Both the position numbers and the translations under genes were made by a program. This document shows positions 18,991-30,929 of a DNA stretch of 64,000 bases, piece by piece; within the stretch, counting starts at the first letter, position 1; every line of letters begins with the position of its first letter. The stretch spans positions 1-64,000 of the forward strand of contig JAGTJM010000038.1 of assembly GCA_020747015.1 (NCBI GenBank), in the 5' to 3' direction. Source of the stretch: Pyrenochaeta sp. MPI-SDFR-AT-0127. Lineage: Eukaryota; Ascomycota; Dothideomycetes; Pleosporales; Cucurbitariaceae. Under the pieces are notes generated by a model that saw nothing but the letters and a program-made list of their open reading frames with translations, was not told where the DNA came from and did no database searches.

Positions 18991-20390
18991 CTAGTTAACC
19001 ACCACGCCCTTTCCCGAGAGCCTCTCGTGTCTATATTTATCATCGTCGTCGTCCGCGTCGAAGAGACCAGTCCGTCGCTCCGGCTTATGAATCCGTACGA
19101 GCCAGAGGAAATAGTCCTCAAGCGGCAGTAGATTCAATAGCACGCGGTTTCCTGTCCAGGCCAGTCCGCAGACCATAGCGCCCGCTACCGCATCTAAGAT
19201 GAAATGATTCGCTGTCGCTACAATCGCAATGAGGATAATTGTTGGATATGCAATACCAAGGAACAAACAAAGCAGGCGTCTTGGCGAAGGAAGTCGAAGT
19301 CGTAGGCTGTTACTCAAGCGTATAGTTCGTGATTGGCGGTGCTGAGGAGCAAGGGGTATTGACATGATCGTGAGGCCGATGAGCAGGGAGTAGCCAAAGT
19401 GCAGCGACGGCATTGCAGCATACTGATTGCAGAATTTGTTCTGCGTCCAGACACTGCTCTCGCCTTCCGCACCGTGCACGGTATCCACAAACCCATAACT
19501 GCGTGCTTCGTTGCCGATTGAGCCAGGCACCTCGGGATCAGAAAGCAGGCGAGGTGGCATGCATGGCCAGAGCGTAAAGACGATAAAAGCAATGAGATTA
19601 CAAACCGCCATTGTACGTCTTCGCGCAGCATATAGCTTAGGGCCTGCAAGGCTGCCATCTGCTTCACTCACATTCTTATTATGCATAGGTAGATCCACTC
19701 TGTTTTGCCTTGTAGTATAGTAGAAGAGCCATACCAGAAATAGAATAGTGCCAGGGATGTGGATGAATGAGTATATGCGGTTTGTCCAGTGCAACAAGAA
19801 CGGATGTTTGAGGAACCAATGCTGTACGTCCAGCTCGAAGAAGATGTGGAGCCGTTGCTCAAGGTGGATGACTTGTAGAGCGTGGCGGCGGGCAACGTTG
19901 ACAGTGCCTTCTACCATGGTTACAGCGGTGAACGCACGACCCAGTTGGTATACCTGGTACAATGTTAGCATGCTTATCATAGGAAGGTCTGGCACATTTG
20001 CATCAGTTAGGTGAAGCTTACCCAGTAGATCAGTGCCCAATACCAAGCTTCTACCAGAAAGGGAAACTTCTGGAGTAGCCTACTCAAAAAGTAATCCTGG
20101 AATCTCCTCGAGTTTGGGCTCACGACCTCCTTCCTCAACCCAAAGAACTGTATCTCCCTTTTTCTCCATTTGGGCACCTCATCCCCTCCACCAAGTAACG
20201 AAGCAGTCGACGACGGACTCGAGCGACCGGATTCAAATGAAGACGACGAGGCCGGTGAAGATGATCGCGGGGACGAGCGGTATACTCTTCGACGGCCGAA
20301 GAGGCGGTAATCTGAGTTACGATTCACCCATGTGCCGCCGAAGAGGAGGGTGACTACAACGAGCGGCTCTATGAATGCTCCTGCACCCAT
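18991..20390 (-). CDS. PAP2-superfamily integral membrane protein (IPC synthase-like)
   Basis: Two exons, 20390-20022 and 19953-18991, joined across a 68-base intron (GTAAGC...TACCAG) in phase 0, give 443 residues. The first exon starts with a hydrophobic stretch and a Ser-rich loop. Exon 2 carries several transmembrane helices. The phosphatase motifs are visible: PCMPPR, YAAMPSLHFGYSL (the conserved PSLH) and ATANHFILDAVAG (the H...D motif), arranged as in the PAP2_3 group that includes inositol phosphorylceramide synthase (Aur1/Ipc1). The substrate is probably a lipid phosphate or phospholipid in an inner membrane. It is not certain that this is the IPC synthase itself; many fungi have several such paralogues. 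The C terminus is highly charged (DADDDDDK). Confidence 0.8.
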
Positions 20391-22320
20391 GACTGAAGAA
20401 TATCAAAGTGGGGTGCAAACGTCGGCAGATGTTTGCAGATATTTGCGCGTGAAGTGTTGTATGAGAAAGCACAACTGAGATCTAAGGGAATTTGAGAAAT
20501 TGATAGCCGCAAGATGCCGGGGCTGGAGGTATTATAATGTGGTAGGGTGAGATAGACAAGGATAGTTGCCGTTCCGATCCGGGTATCTTCACAACAATGC
20601 TCAAATAGGTAGCCACGAATGTTGCTGCTTCTCACAACTGCACGAGGAAAGTCGAAAGGCGCAGGACGTGAAACTCAAAGTGACGAAGAGCAGGACGGCA
20701 GGAAGAAGAAGTATAAACAGCAAGAAGAAAGGATCCAGGCGCCAAAACTCTTGACCATACTAAACAAGAATTATACCAGCAGCCCTGGGAAAGGGTGGCG
20801 CAGGGTGGAAGTCAGCGGGCCACACGGCTCCATGGCACTGACTAAAGAAAAGGTAAAGGGCTAGCCATCTCGGAGTGTTTCAACGGACGAATGCAACTTG
20901 GTGCGATGCCATCTGAGTGGATGAAAAAGAAGCCGGCTGCCGGTCGGTCAGTCAGTGGGATGCTGTTGCAGGGTCGGCGCTGTCACGTTAGTTGCGGCCA
21001 CTGCGTCATCGCCAACGCTTTCCATTGACAACACAAGGCCCGCATTTCTTGGAAGTACTCGCACACCGCTACGCTTAGCAGCTTTAGGCTTGACCGAGCG
21101 TAAAGACGACTTTCTATGCCGAAACCAAACTGCCTTTGTGCTTCCTGTTGCTTCCTCCAACGCCCTCGCATTCCTCGTTGCAGTGAGGTGTAATGTGCAC
21201 GCGACCCTTTCCTTCACGTTGTCGACTAGCCTAGCGTCCGCCAGATGCCGACGCTAAACCTGTTTTGTCCGTCGGCTTTAACCTTTGCATCCGAGCAGGA
21301 TTTTGATTTACAGTGCATGTCGGAGTGTCGCGAAATGCGTGCTCCGAGATTGTAACTATGAGGCTGGCATACTTCAGGCCCGATTTGTTTCCTACCATTC
21401 AGGATGTAATCGCCCTCTTTACTCCCACCTTTGGAACCGAACTCAGTCATATAAGCTACTTCTAGTTGGAGGCCCTGTCCGACACCTTCACCTGTACACA
21501 TAACCAGAAGCAAACTGATTCCCAGCCTAGAATGCGTTGCGGGGCTGCGGATAAGCTTATCTGATATGTACTTATAGTGCTGACGCCGATCCTATCATCG
21601 TATTGGAGAGCGTGCAAAGCTTGAAAGGACGATCTTGTGCGGGGTCTTATTAGGACGTCTTCATGTTGGAGCCATAGACAGCACTGGATCCGTGACGACC
21701 TCTCGCTTGCTGAATGCTAAAGTCGAGGACGGAATCTTGGTAAGATATGCCCTTCAGTAGCGCAGGGTCACCACAGGCCACCGTACAGTGCCACATCACC
21801 TCAGGTAATAACCCACCCCAGCCTCTCATCGATGCGATGATGTGTCACCCCTTGCAGAAATATGGAACCGCACAGCTGAAGTAGTAAGAGTTTATTCTTC
21901 AGGCTTATGAAATGGCCTCTGAGGGCAGTGTAGTGGTATCTGCTATCGAACGTCGTCTGGAGTTCCAGCAAGCTTCTCGCAACGGAAAATTTATATACAG
22001 AAGAAATCATATTACAGCGAATGCCAAGCCACGCTATGCATCAATGCTTGATAGACAGACCGAGGGAAAGACCCATAAACTAGGAAAATGGCGCCAGCCG
22101 TGAATGCTTGAAATGAGATGATTACTGATTATCCCAATTGTCCTTGACGCTTCCGGAACGCCTTGCTGATTGGGACCAAAGAAAGTGGCGAGGTGGTAGT
22201 TGGGCGCTAATATCGACACGGAAATGGGCTTAGACAGATATTGAATGGAATGTAATGGAGAACGTCGCTCCATAGCAGGCGATGTGGATGGCCAAGGTGA
22301 GCTCCTTGGGTTACCCTGAC
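20391..22320. other. Long intergenic region, no gene recognised
   Basis: 1.9 kb between the start of the PAP2 gene (-) and the 3' end of the Cdc14 gene (-). All open frames are below 105 codons, overlap on both strands and show no domain, signal peptide or consistent splice sites. 20600-20760 is purine-rich. Upstream regulatory sequence for the PAP2 gene must lie near 20400-20900. Confidence 0.45.
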
Positions 22321-23305
22321 CTAGCAAGCAACGCTAGTAAAAGGCGCGCTTTCCTGGAGATCTTCGACGAGGGCGTCAACATTGTTGAGGTATTTACCCA
22401 GCATGTACTGCTTCTCTTCCTGGCTCCTGATATTCTTCTTGGATGCGCCACCGCCATCATCGCCGTTCGCCGTGCTGCCCCGTCGGTCAAATGCGTTGGC
22501 AAGCTTGCTCGGACTCCGCTGTGGACTTGCCACTGGCGTCTCAGGCATAAGGTAGAAGTACAAGAATTCTAAAAGCTTAACCTTCACGCTTTGTGTCGTC
22601 TCTTCGTCCTTGAACAAGCTCGTTACTGTAAGCAGGCCATCCATGTGCTCGAATGTCCTTGTATTCTGCGGTGTTGCGAGGAGGGCCGTGACAAGAACAA
22701 GAAGTGCCTGCGATTGAATTGCTGGGCAGTTGTAGGGGTCGAGAAGGTCGAGGAGCAGGTTCATGTATACTTCGCGACCGAAGATGATGCGTGATGGCGG
22801 GTGCAGGAGAAGAAGACCTTGCAGGTTTGATAGCGATGATAGGATGAGGATGTCATTTTGGCCGTCTATAACATGTCATTGTCAGTTGGCCTCCGCACAG
22901 AAAACGCCAAGTGAATATTACCTTTGCTGCTTCCCATTCCAAGTAATCGCTCAAGGCAGTCAGCCACTCGTGTCGCGACTGGGGTTTCAGATTAGTATGC
23001 TTGCCAAACATCTTATGGCGCCTTGTGACCTCACCGTTCCACTCGAACCCCTCCTGTATCCGAAAGAACTCCCTAAACGCAAGGTCCTCGGCCAATTGTC
23101 CCAGCTTCTTCGGTGTGGACTGCTGTTGGTCGCCCAAGTTGATCGCAGAAGTGTTTCGTCGGTGACCAGGTGTGGATGGTTTTGATTTTCCGCTTGAGAG
23201 ACATATCTGTGCCAGCATTCCCTCAATCTGTCGCAGCCCTTTGCGAATCTTCTGCGCGTCCTTGGACGCGATATTGTCGAAGGCCAAGGAGAGTAGCGCC
23301 TCCAT
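22321..23305 (-). CDS. Septation initiation network protein Cdc14 (fission-yeast type)
   Basis: Three exons, 23305-23035, 22978-22922 and 22865-22321, with introns GTGAGG...CCCCAG and GTAATA...TTATAG, give 290 residues. The spliced protein opens MEALLSLAFDNIASKDAQKI and runs through FREFFRIQEGFEWN, the short exon reading VATRVADCLERLLGMGS, and LLLDLLDPYNCPAIQSQAL, EFLYFYLMPETP. This is the family of S. pombe cdc14 (not the Cdc14 phosphatase of budding yeast). That protein binds the kinase Sid1 at the spindle pole body and helps trigger contraction of the cytokinetic ring, and it is needed for septum formation in filamentous fungi. The Arg/Ser-rich insert with a Gly run (GDDGGG) near the C terminus is probably disordered. 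Assignment is by sequence resemblance and is strong. Confidence 0.87.
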
Positions 23306-24083
23306 CGCGAAACCTTCTCAACTATTGCTGCAGTGTGGTGATAGTGAATGCGCAGCTAACAGTCGTCGATATGTGCGTTGGCTACTGGCGATGTTGACAT
23401 GTAGTGGGGAATAGATTGTCGGAGCGATAAAGAAGTCGGCAAGGGAGAGCGGAAAAGCATGCAGCTAAGAGTTCGAAAATGCGGAGAAGGAGTATATTTT
23501 GAGCTTGTGTGGGCCGCGAAATTGGGCGTTGGGACGTGTGGCAGCGGCATGCGTGGGTGGGTGGTATGACATCGATAAACAGCCGCCGTTGCCACGGAAA
23601 TGGCGACCCACTGATTTCGTCCCGAGCCGTGCACCATCACTTGGCCGCGGATATCGCCCAAATTGAACAACGCATCCTTTCAGACATCCATCCCTTGTTC
23701 CTTACTGTCTCTGTTAATGCTTTTCTTCTGCTAAAGCACTGACAGCTCCATCGCGACGGGCAACGGCCGCCTTGGAGCGTGTAGCGAGGATAGCTCACAA
23801 TTTGTTGTTGCGGTACCATCATCCGACGGTCTGCAAGCCAGACTACTGAGTAAAGCCTGGTGAGACAGTCGAGACAGTGTAGACTTTTTTTGTGAAGACT
23901 AGACCGAATGTAGTGACACGATCGGGTGTTCCGTCAAGCGCACGCTTTATTGCAAGGCGATGTCACTAAGCATAACTCTTATCCATTTTCTGGTTGCACG
24001 CTTACTTTGCTCAACCATAATCTGTATGGTTATAATATATAGTACCTTGTCAAGGTCTTATGTTCAGTGCAGTTCTATCAATA
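23306..24083. other. Intergenic, no gene recognised
   Basis: Upstream region of the Cdc14 gene and downstream region of the HET gene, both on the minus strand. The small frames have no support. AT-rich sequence at 23990-24060 is likely the 3' part of the HET transcript. Confidence 0.45.
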
Positions 24084-25331
24084 TCACCAACGTAACTTTT
24101 TACAAATATACAGTGTCTCCGTAACAGCTTTCTCGATATCGCTGGGGCTGACAGGAATTGTCCCAGCAGCACTGGTTCGACAGTACTGAGTTCCGTGTGG
24201 CGACAGTCGCTTTATGATAATACCTGGTCGATAACCCTGAAGACTTTTGTGCTCGTATGAGCATTCAAGTATAGCCAAGAAAGTTGGTAAGGATGGTGAC
24301 TTCGTTATCTTGTAGGGTAAGATACGAAGTTGGATCCTAATGCCCTTATTTGTTAACGCGTATGGTTCTCCGCCGCCAGCCACATACGGGTTCGCGAACA
24401 TTGCGCCTGAATTCGCAAAACGGGACGGGCTTTGTGCGAATCCATGGATTGGTCGGACATGACCATCATATGGAGGTGGAGAGCTCCAGGCGAATAGGCT
24501 GTGGTCATCACTGTCTCTCATGATCTCTTCTTGGAGGCGCACAAAAGCATTCGGGCCCTCGCCGTATAGCAGAGGCATATTGACCCCGAATATGCCGAGA
24601 AGAGAGTATGCTAGATCTTCGACCCGGGTCGTGCTTCTTCGCGCCATCCAACCCATTTTCTCCGCAATACTCATCTGATCTTGATTAAAGTATCGATTAG
24701 ACACAGATGTATAACGTAATGCCTGTTCACTTATGCCTGTGATATCCGCGAGCTCTACGGTCTTGGACTCCTTAGATCCTATGTACCTCCATTCTTTTAC
24801 ATAGAAGAGAACTTTCGAAGGGGCAATAAGCTCTTGTAATGTCCAGCCACGCGTAAACCACCTTGCGTGCGACAGCGTTTCTTTGCTGATCGATGCTGCA
24901 GTGGTGTGCTTGGCCTTCCCATCTTTCGAGTCTACGATATCGATAGATCCTGGCGTGTCCTCTGCGTCAACATCGTCGAGGTACGCATAGCAGACATTTG
25001 CCCTACGATACCACCAGAACATGCTGTTGATCGCTTCACTAAGTTCGGCTGACGAAGTTTTGTCGATACAGCATGTATCAACCCATACATGTGTATATCC
25101 GTCGAGCAACGCTAGCTGGCACGCATGCCAAATTTTTCGATAGCCAATCGTATTCTCCACATGCGCACGTGTAGCTGGAGAGGCTGAATGTAAGTTTCGA
25201 AACCGTTCAAAGTTGACTTCATCGCTGCCCCATGTGTGTGAAAGAATTGAGTACGCCGGCAACTGTAAATCATTATCGAATCGCTGTAGCTCGAGAGAAG
25301 CGGCGTGTATCAATCGCATCTCGCTCGACAA
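24084..25331 (-). CDS. HET-domain protein (heterokaryon incompatibility type)
   Basis: A single exon of 415 residues. The HET domain occupies about residues 25-200: YSILSHTWG near 28, then HVWVDTCCIDKTSSAELSEA, MFWWYRRANVCYAYLDDV and ARWFTRGWTLQELIAP. These three blocks are the defining signature of the family (PF06985). LAYSLLGIFGVNMPLLYGEG follows, as in many Dothideomycete HET proteins. HET domains trigger cell death when genetically different hyphae fuse, and such genes are numerous and fast-evolving in Pezizomycotina. The C terminus has no further recognised domain. Met1 (MSSEMRL) and Met5 are both possible starts. Confidence 0.88.
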   Translation of the reverse strand: MSSEMRLIHAASLELQRFDNDLQLPAYSILSHTWGSDEVNFERFRNLHSASPATRAHVENTIGYRKIWHACQLALLDGYTHVWVDTCCIDKTSSAELSEAINSMFWWYRRANVCYAYLDDVDAEDTPGSIDIVDSKDGKAKHTTAASISKETLSHARWFTRGWTLQELIAPSKVLFYVKEWRYIGSKESKTVELADITGISEQALRYTSVSNRYFNQDQMSIAEKMGWMARRSTTRVEDLAYSLLGIFGVNMPLLYGEGPNAFVRLQEEIMRDSDDHSLFAWSSPPPYDGHVRPIHGFAQSPSRFANSGAMFANPYVAGGGEPYALTNKGIRIQLRILPYKITKSPSLPTFLAILECSYEHKSLQGYRPGIIIKRLSPHGTQYCRTSAAGTIPVSPSDIEKAVTETLYICKKLRW

Positions 25332-26416
25332 TAACTGTCGCGTGTGATTGAAGCGTTTTCAGAGGTCCCGATGTGTTACGATCAACTCGTGTTCAGATTC
25401 ACTAGCGAGCATGCAGGAAGGCCGAGGCTGGATTCGTGATTCTTGGCCAAGGAGGAAGACATTGTTTGACCTTCTGATAATCACACCCATCCTGCTGACA
25501 TATGGCAGCTGAATATTGAGGGCATATCGCGTGGCTGATTCTTACCCCTTTACATAAGCAACGGATTCAAACTGTGGACGTGGGGCTCAGAGCTGACACA
25601 AAGGGAAATCGGCGAAGAAAATGTGAACTTGACTCTCGCAATGTATACGCCAAAAATGATAGTGATGGGTGGCGCAGGTTCAATTTATCCTCTGTCGCCT
25701 GTCGCGGTTCATTTGGTGACCGGCATTGTCAGCCACAATTTGATGCACAGCGTGTTTCCGGAGTTATGACACATTGACAGCCAAAGTTTGGTCCGTGACG
25801 CCCACGTGACTTTAGCTATGATGGCGAGGATTGCGCTGGCTGAGCACCATTCCAAGGACGATTTTATTGTGATGTGCAACGGGCATCTTAAGAGCTTCTC
25901 AGCCACGAAATACTCATAATCTGGTGTTGCCGTACCTTCATTTCACACCCCACGATTTTTATGAGGGCCGAGTATGCGTCCAGTTGTCGCATTTCAAGTA
26001 GGGGGAATACGAGAGGGTGCATGCAGCACAGCCCTCGTCACCGGATCTTGGCAGAGCGCCTCCCGTGATGTCTAGATTGTCTAACCATGCCCTCACAAGA
26101 TAATGTTCAGATTGACCACCGTCCAAGGCTGCAATTCATCCTCTTCCCATTGCGGCTTTGCCGTGGCTTAGGATCAAGAATCAAACGACGGAGACTTCCG
26201 CCGGTGACTGCATTTGCTCAGGTGTCTGCTGAGCCTCTCCAGGTCGACGCCTTGGCTCTACCTGATTGCTCAGCCTTGAGGTCAAAGTACTGCTGTCAAA
26301 TTGAGCTTCTAGTCTGCTACATCACCAATTCAACTGCAACTTTAATCTATATGTTGCGAGACTCGATTTCTACCTACTTGAGCTGGCAACGGGTTCCTCG
26401 CCAGCACAGCTAGAGC
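25332..26416. other. Intergenic, no gene recognised
   Basis: Divergent region between the HET gene (-) and the membrane protein gene (+). The 108-codon frame at 26087-26413 has no recognisable motif and runs directly into the 5' region of the next gene. It may be leader sequence. Confidence 0.4.
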
Positions 26417-28180
26417 ATGGCCCGAAGACCGCGAAACTGCCAGTGGAACTGTGGTACATCAACTGCTTAAATTGGGTATAGCCAACTAACAGCCCCGCAG
26501 GACTCACCATCGGTGTCCTTATACTTTGTGGTCTTATCAGATTCGCCGTCTTCGCCCCAATAAGTAACTACTGGTCGCACACAACGAAACATGACAACTT
26601 GTTCAGAAAGTACGAACTCCTCCGCAATGGGACTTATAGCGCGGAAATTGTAACGGGCGAGAAGATAGCAGATATAGCGGGCACTTTTTGTTTCTTCTGG
26701 AATTTCGTCGTTTGGCTACCCTCATTCTGGTTCCCGCCACCACTCAACCTCCCTTTCACCGCGGCTGACATAGCTGTTGCTGTTTTGTTGATCATGGCGA
26801 CATCCTATCAGACTGGATATAGTCCTCACAGCAAGCGCGCCTGCGATCCTGTCCGAAATGCAGACTTCCGCAATATGCATCGTCCACTAGGGACCGACGA
26901 AAGCTTATTCGAGGCTATGGCTAGGCTGGATTCTTTGCTCACAACGCCGAAGAGGATGTGTGAGACTTTTGTTGAGGAGTGGCAGTATGGAATTGCTCTG
27001 TCGTAAGTTCTATACAATCATTCATTCTGCATGTCATCAGACTGATAAGCCTAGGCTCTTTTACGTTCTCATCTCTCTACTCAACATCATCGCTTTCGTG
27101 GTCTCCTACAGAGATGCAAAAAAGGCAGGTCAAAGCCTCCGCGGTATGACATTAGAAACCATCAAAGGCAGTTTCGTCGTTCTCAGGGGTGTGGTTCGCT
27201 TTTTATGGCTTACGTGTATCGCCTTTTTGTATTACTTACCTCAACTCGTGTTTCGCTGTTTGCCTCTTTCCTTCAAGGCACCAGTGCGTATCGGGCGACG
27301 TCATGTTGTCAAAGCTGCACTCGGAATGGAACAGCAAACCGAGATGAAGGTGATGAAGCTTACAACAGATGTCAGCAAGATGAGAAGTGAGAAGAAAAGG
27401 TACCGCGGCGGCGACGGTGCGGGAACGCCTCTTGCCGAGTTTCTAAGCATCTACGACATGCTCATACTTGTCACCGAGCAGCTCCACTACATCGACATGG
27501 TCAACTTGAGCCGCGTCTCAAAATCCGTCCGGGAATCCGTCTTGCCACTACAAGATTACGACCGCCGCATATCCGTTTTCAAATTGTATACATGCCACGG
27601 CAGCGAGAAATGGCGTTGCTGGATGTGCGAAAACCAAATCTGCAAAACCTGCAGCCAACGCCCGCTCATCCCGCTGACGACGCTGCTGCATCATCTGGAT
27701 TATTGCACGCCCTACTGCACACCCTGCTACAACACGCGCATTGCTAGACATCGCACGCCGCCTAGCGAACGCTTAAAACGCCCGTACTGTGATTGTGCCC
27801 CACGCCCCGCAAACCCGAATCTCTACATGCGCTTTATGAAGGGGAGTTCTCACTATAAAAGCTACCAGGCATCTCTCCCAAAAAAGGCGAGGGAAGTATG
27901 TCGAAATTGCAACTTGCATAACGACATGGAGCTGTTGGCGTTGAGGGAACGCAGGACGATAAAGGAGTTGCAGGAGGGAAGGAGGAGTGCGAATGGCCAG
28001 GTGTGGAGTAAGTGCTCGCGTGTTACTTGTGGGAGGGATCTAGGAACAGGCCCGAGGTGGTGGATATGTACTAGGATTGGTGGATGTGGAAAGGAATGTA
28101 CGAGTTGGGTGCATGGGCAATGGGGCAGCAAGTCTGGCGAAAACAAAGATAAAAGCACAACTGGTGAGGAAGCTGTTTGA
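26417..28180 (+). CDS. Multi-pass membrane protein with F-box-like and cysteine-rich region, function unknown
   Basis: Three exons, 26417-26453, 26501-27002 and 27055-28180, give 554 residues. Intron 1 is GTACAT...CCGCAG with branch CTAAC, and intron 2 is GTAAGT...CCTAG. The first 37-base exon encodes MARRPRNCQWNC. Hydrophobic segments occur at about residues 14-34 (LTIGVLILCGLIRF), 80-97 (FCFFWNFVVWLPSFW), 110-125, 180-197 (LFYVLISLLNIIAFVV) and 235-255. The second half is soluble. It has a possible F-box-like helix (FLSIYDMLILVTEQLHYIDMVNLSRVSKS, cited in part) and many cysteines in pairs (CWMCENQICKTC, CTPYCTPC, CDC, CRNC), suggesting zinc binding. I recognise the general layout from other Pleosporales but no named family. 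The intracellular side and partners are unknown. Confidence 0.75.
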
Positions 28181-28409
28181 TGGTATGTGTAGATTTCATT
28201 CATGTAAAGTATCGGATTTTACGCATGTATCGCACTATCGTTCAGCAAAAATCCTCTCCATTCGAATATTCGTCCACACGAGCAGCAATGCACCAGTAAA
28301 GCTTGACATTCACTACAGGTCATTGCAAGTGACGCTGAGCGCCAGGACTATGTTTTAACCCCCAAGATGAATGAACAGTCCATGTGTTTGACCTGGAAGC
28401 AGTAAGCAA

Positions 28410-29519
28410 CTAGACGAACAGGAGAAAAGAACGACTTGCCCTTGAACCACCTGATCCGCAGTTGAGGGGAGGACTCGACCACAGACCAGCCCTACACTCT
28501 CCGCACTGTCGCCATGTCTCATCGTCGTTCCACTCACACCTGAATGCGCCATTCGAATAGGCGAAGCGAAGCTTAGATGCGCCGTGATCGAAAGGACCAA
28601 TGCTAAGAGGTGGAAATTTGGGGACCAGATGATCGAGATTGTTGATTAAGCCAGGAGGAAGGTTCATGTCACGGACAAGGTTGCCGTTGCTGTAGCGCCC
28701 TTTCACCATTTTGGCACCATTTTCACAGTACTCGGTTGTCTGAAAATGAAAAGGCAGAATCAATGTTTCCGCTGCTGTTTCGCTGCTGGAGGTCGCCAGA
28801 ACCTCTGGAATTTGGGTTACCGTTTTGGTAGGTTGGTGAGCTTCAGCTTCAATGACAGGCAAGACTTCGCGCACGGCAATAGACTTTGAGTCGCCCTGGC
28901 TTATGATACCCCAAGCAACAGTGACATTACAACTCAAGGTATGGGTCTACAGCTTGTCAGCAAGGTGTCAAACTCTGTGCGAGGCCTGGAAATAGCACTG
29001 TACCCTAGGTGCTTGATTGCCTGCAGTGCAGTTGATGACTCCTGCTGGGCTCCAAACCTGAGACTCTTTACACCAGCCGCATGGCTTGTACCCAGTCTCT
29101 CCCCATTTGCAGTTGCCATACTGGAATTGCATACTTTGATTCCAGTAGTCATAAGGGCCGATGATAAGATTGGTGCCCGGGTAACCCAGATTGATAGTAG
29201 AGGCAATGTTCGATTTGAAGTGATGAGTATAGCCAGAATCGCCAGCGTGGAAATATCCTTTCACCGTGAGAGACATTCCTTCGCTGGCTTGGCAATACTC
29301 TGTGATTGTGAGAGTGAATGGGTAGCGGCCAACCACTCCATCTTGAGCCAGAGGTGCTGCAGTTGGAAGCCCTACATAGGGTTGCGTAGCTTTGACATTT
29401 GAGTGCGTGTTGACTGACGGAGAGATGGCTGGAAATGGATCGACTATATTATCTGCCAGTGCTGCGAGCGCAACGCCTGCAGCCATTAGGCTCAGAGAGA
29501 ACATGAAGAGCAGCTTCAT
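28410..29519 (-). CDS. Secreted protein with duplicated cysteine-rich domain
   Basis: Two exons, 29519-29004 and 28946-28410. The intron (GTACAG...CTGTAG, branch CTGAC) is in phase 0 and gives 350 residues. The start MKLLFMFSLSLMAAGVALA is a clear signal peptide. The mature protein holds two copies of one domain, about residues 65-165 and 245-340. Each has TEYC near its start, a GPYD/GPFD motif, then C-W-x-E/D, CGWC or CGEC, a Trp-rich stretch and a final NC. Each exon carries one repeat, so the intron separates the units. No named family was recognised. The repeat suggests carbohydrate or protein binding outside the cell, but this is a guess. It is a candidate secreted effector or cell-wall protein. 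Confidence 0.7.
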
Positions 29520-30096
29520 GATAGACAGACAGTCCTAGTAAACATAAGTACAGCTCGATTTTCCCGAAGGCGATATACTCACCTCCGCCGTATTGTCACT
29601 TCTAAAACGTGGAGCTGTATTTCTTAGTTAGTCTGAGGATTTGAGTTGATCCGAAGCGATGTGGTAGAGAGAGTCTTAAACAACAAAAGGACAATCTGTG
29701 GAGTAAGAGAAAATTTGGGCGAGTCTTGGTGAAGGTGAGTGTGAAAGGGAAGGAGCACAGACATGTATGAGCAAACAGGCAGGAGCGAGAGTCGAGTCAT
29801 ATCATGAATTAACATTGTACATAGCACTGCTGATGAACTCAGATAAACGTGGGAAGCGCACTATGACTCTGGAAGAAAGTAATATTACAATTTTTGCATG
29901 CATAAGCAAGTCGAGGCTGTTCTCAGCGGGGTGGATTACATAGAGAGGGTATGAAGCAACTAAACCACCAACTCTAAGCAATACTCTATACATGGTGCGC
30001 GCGTATAATCGCCGGATGAAAATATCGAGCTCGAAAGGAAATGGTATAACATGGTTATGAGATTTTTGGTACATAAGAAAAATTAGGAAATGCAGA
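29520..30096. other. Intergenic, no gene recognised
   Basis: Promoter region of the duplicated-domain secreted protein (-) and 3' region of the DUF4112 gene (-). At 29580-29582 lies a possible CAC/CTT splice-like context, but no leader intron can be shown. Nothing else was seen. Confidence 0.4.
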
Positions 30097-30929
30097 TCAG
30101 CGTCGGCTGCTCTTAGTGTTGTTGCGACTTGGCCGCTGATCTTTGTATGTGCGCTGAGTGTCTTGTCGTGGAATGCCCATTTCCTCATCAGGGATTCGTC
30201 GGCCATCGTAGGTACGCTGCGGCTGGCGAACGTCGTCATGGTGGTCGTCAAAGGTATTGCGGCGCTCCTCTTCCTCATCACTAAAGTCGACGTATACAGA
30301 GGCAGGACGCGGTCGTCGATCCCTTGGCAGTTTGGCTTCATTGGCTTTGACTGCGTCCGGCTTGTACACCGTGTCGAGATGTTCCTCAAGGAGCCGGACA
30401 TTCTTTCCATTGCACTTGACAGCGGCATCTGCAATATCGCCGATGAAGGGAACAAGGCCCACCAGGAAGTCAATGGCAAGGTTGAACAGCATCATCAAGA
30501 GAACACTTCCGGGAAGACCACATTCGACTTTCCTCATGCCTCGAATCAGATTCAGTGAGAGGGCGGCATCGGCAACATCACCAATGGCAGGCACTAGACC
30601 AATGACGGAGGACCAACCGAAACGGATGCCGGCGAAAGTAAAGAGGGCGTAGTCCAGGCGGTAGGCGGTTTTGCGGGCTTTGGCAAGAACATCGGCATCA
30701 TGGGATGGGATGTAGGCTGGGATCTGCTTCTTGACCTTTTTTGTTTTGCCAGGCTTCTTGGGATGCGGGATTTCTTCATAATAGGGGTCCTGGGTCGACG
30801 TTAGCTAACGCGCAGTGTAGCAAGACAGTCAACACTTACATATGGGCCTGCGGCATCCTTCTTCTTGTACTTCTCCAGCTCTTTTCCCATGACCTTCTTC
30901 ATAGCGTACTTGGCAATGAGTTGCGTCAT
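30097..30929 (-). CDS. DUF4112 family membrane-associated protein
   Basis: Two exons, 30929-30840 and 30789-30097, with a 50-base intron GTAAGT...CCCAG, give 260 residues. The N-terminal exon is Lys-rich (KKVMGKELEKYKKKDAAGPY). The core has two similar halves, GLVPAIGDVADAALSLNL and GLVPFIGDIADAA, with hydrophobic segments between. This paired G-x-V-P-x-I-G-D motif defines DUF4112 (PF13430). The C-terminal third is charged and probably disordered (EEEERR, many Arg/Asp). The molecular role is unknown, and a membrane location is likely. The gene is divergent from DCP2, with about 720 bases between start codons. Confidence 0.88.
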
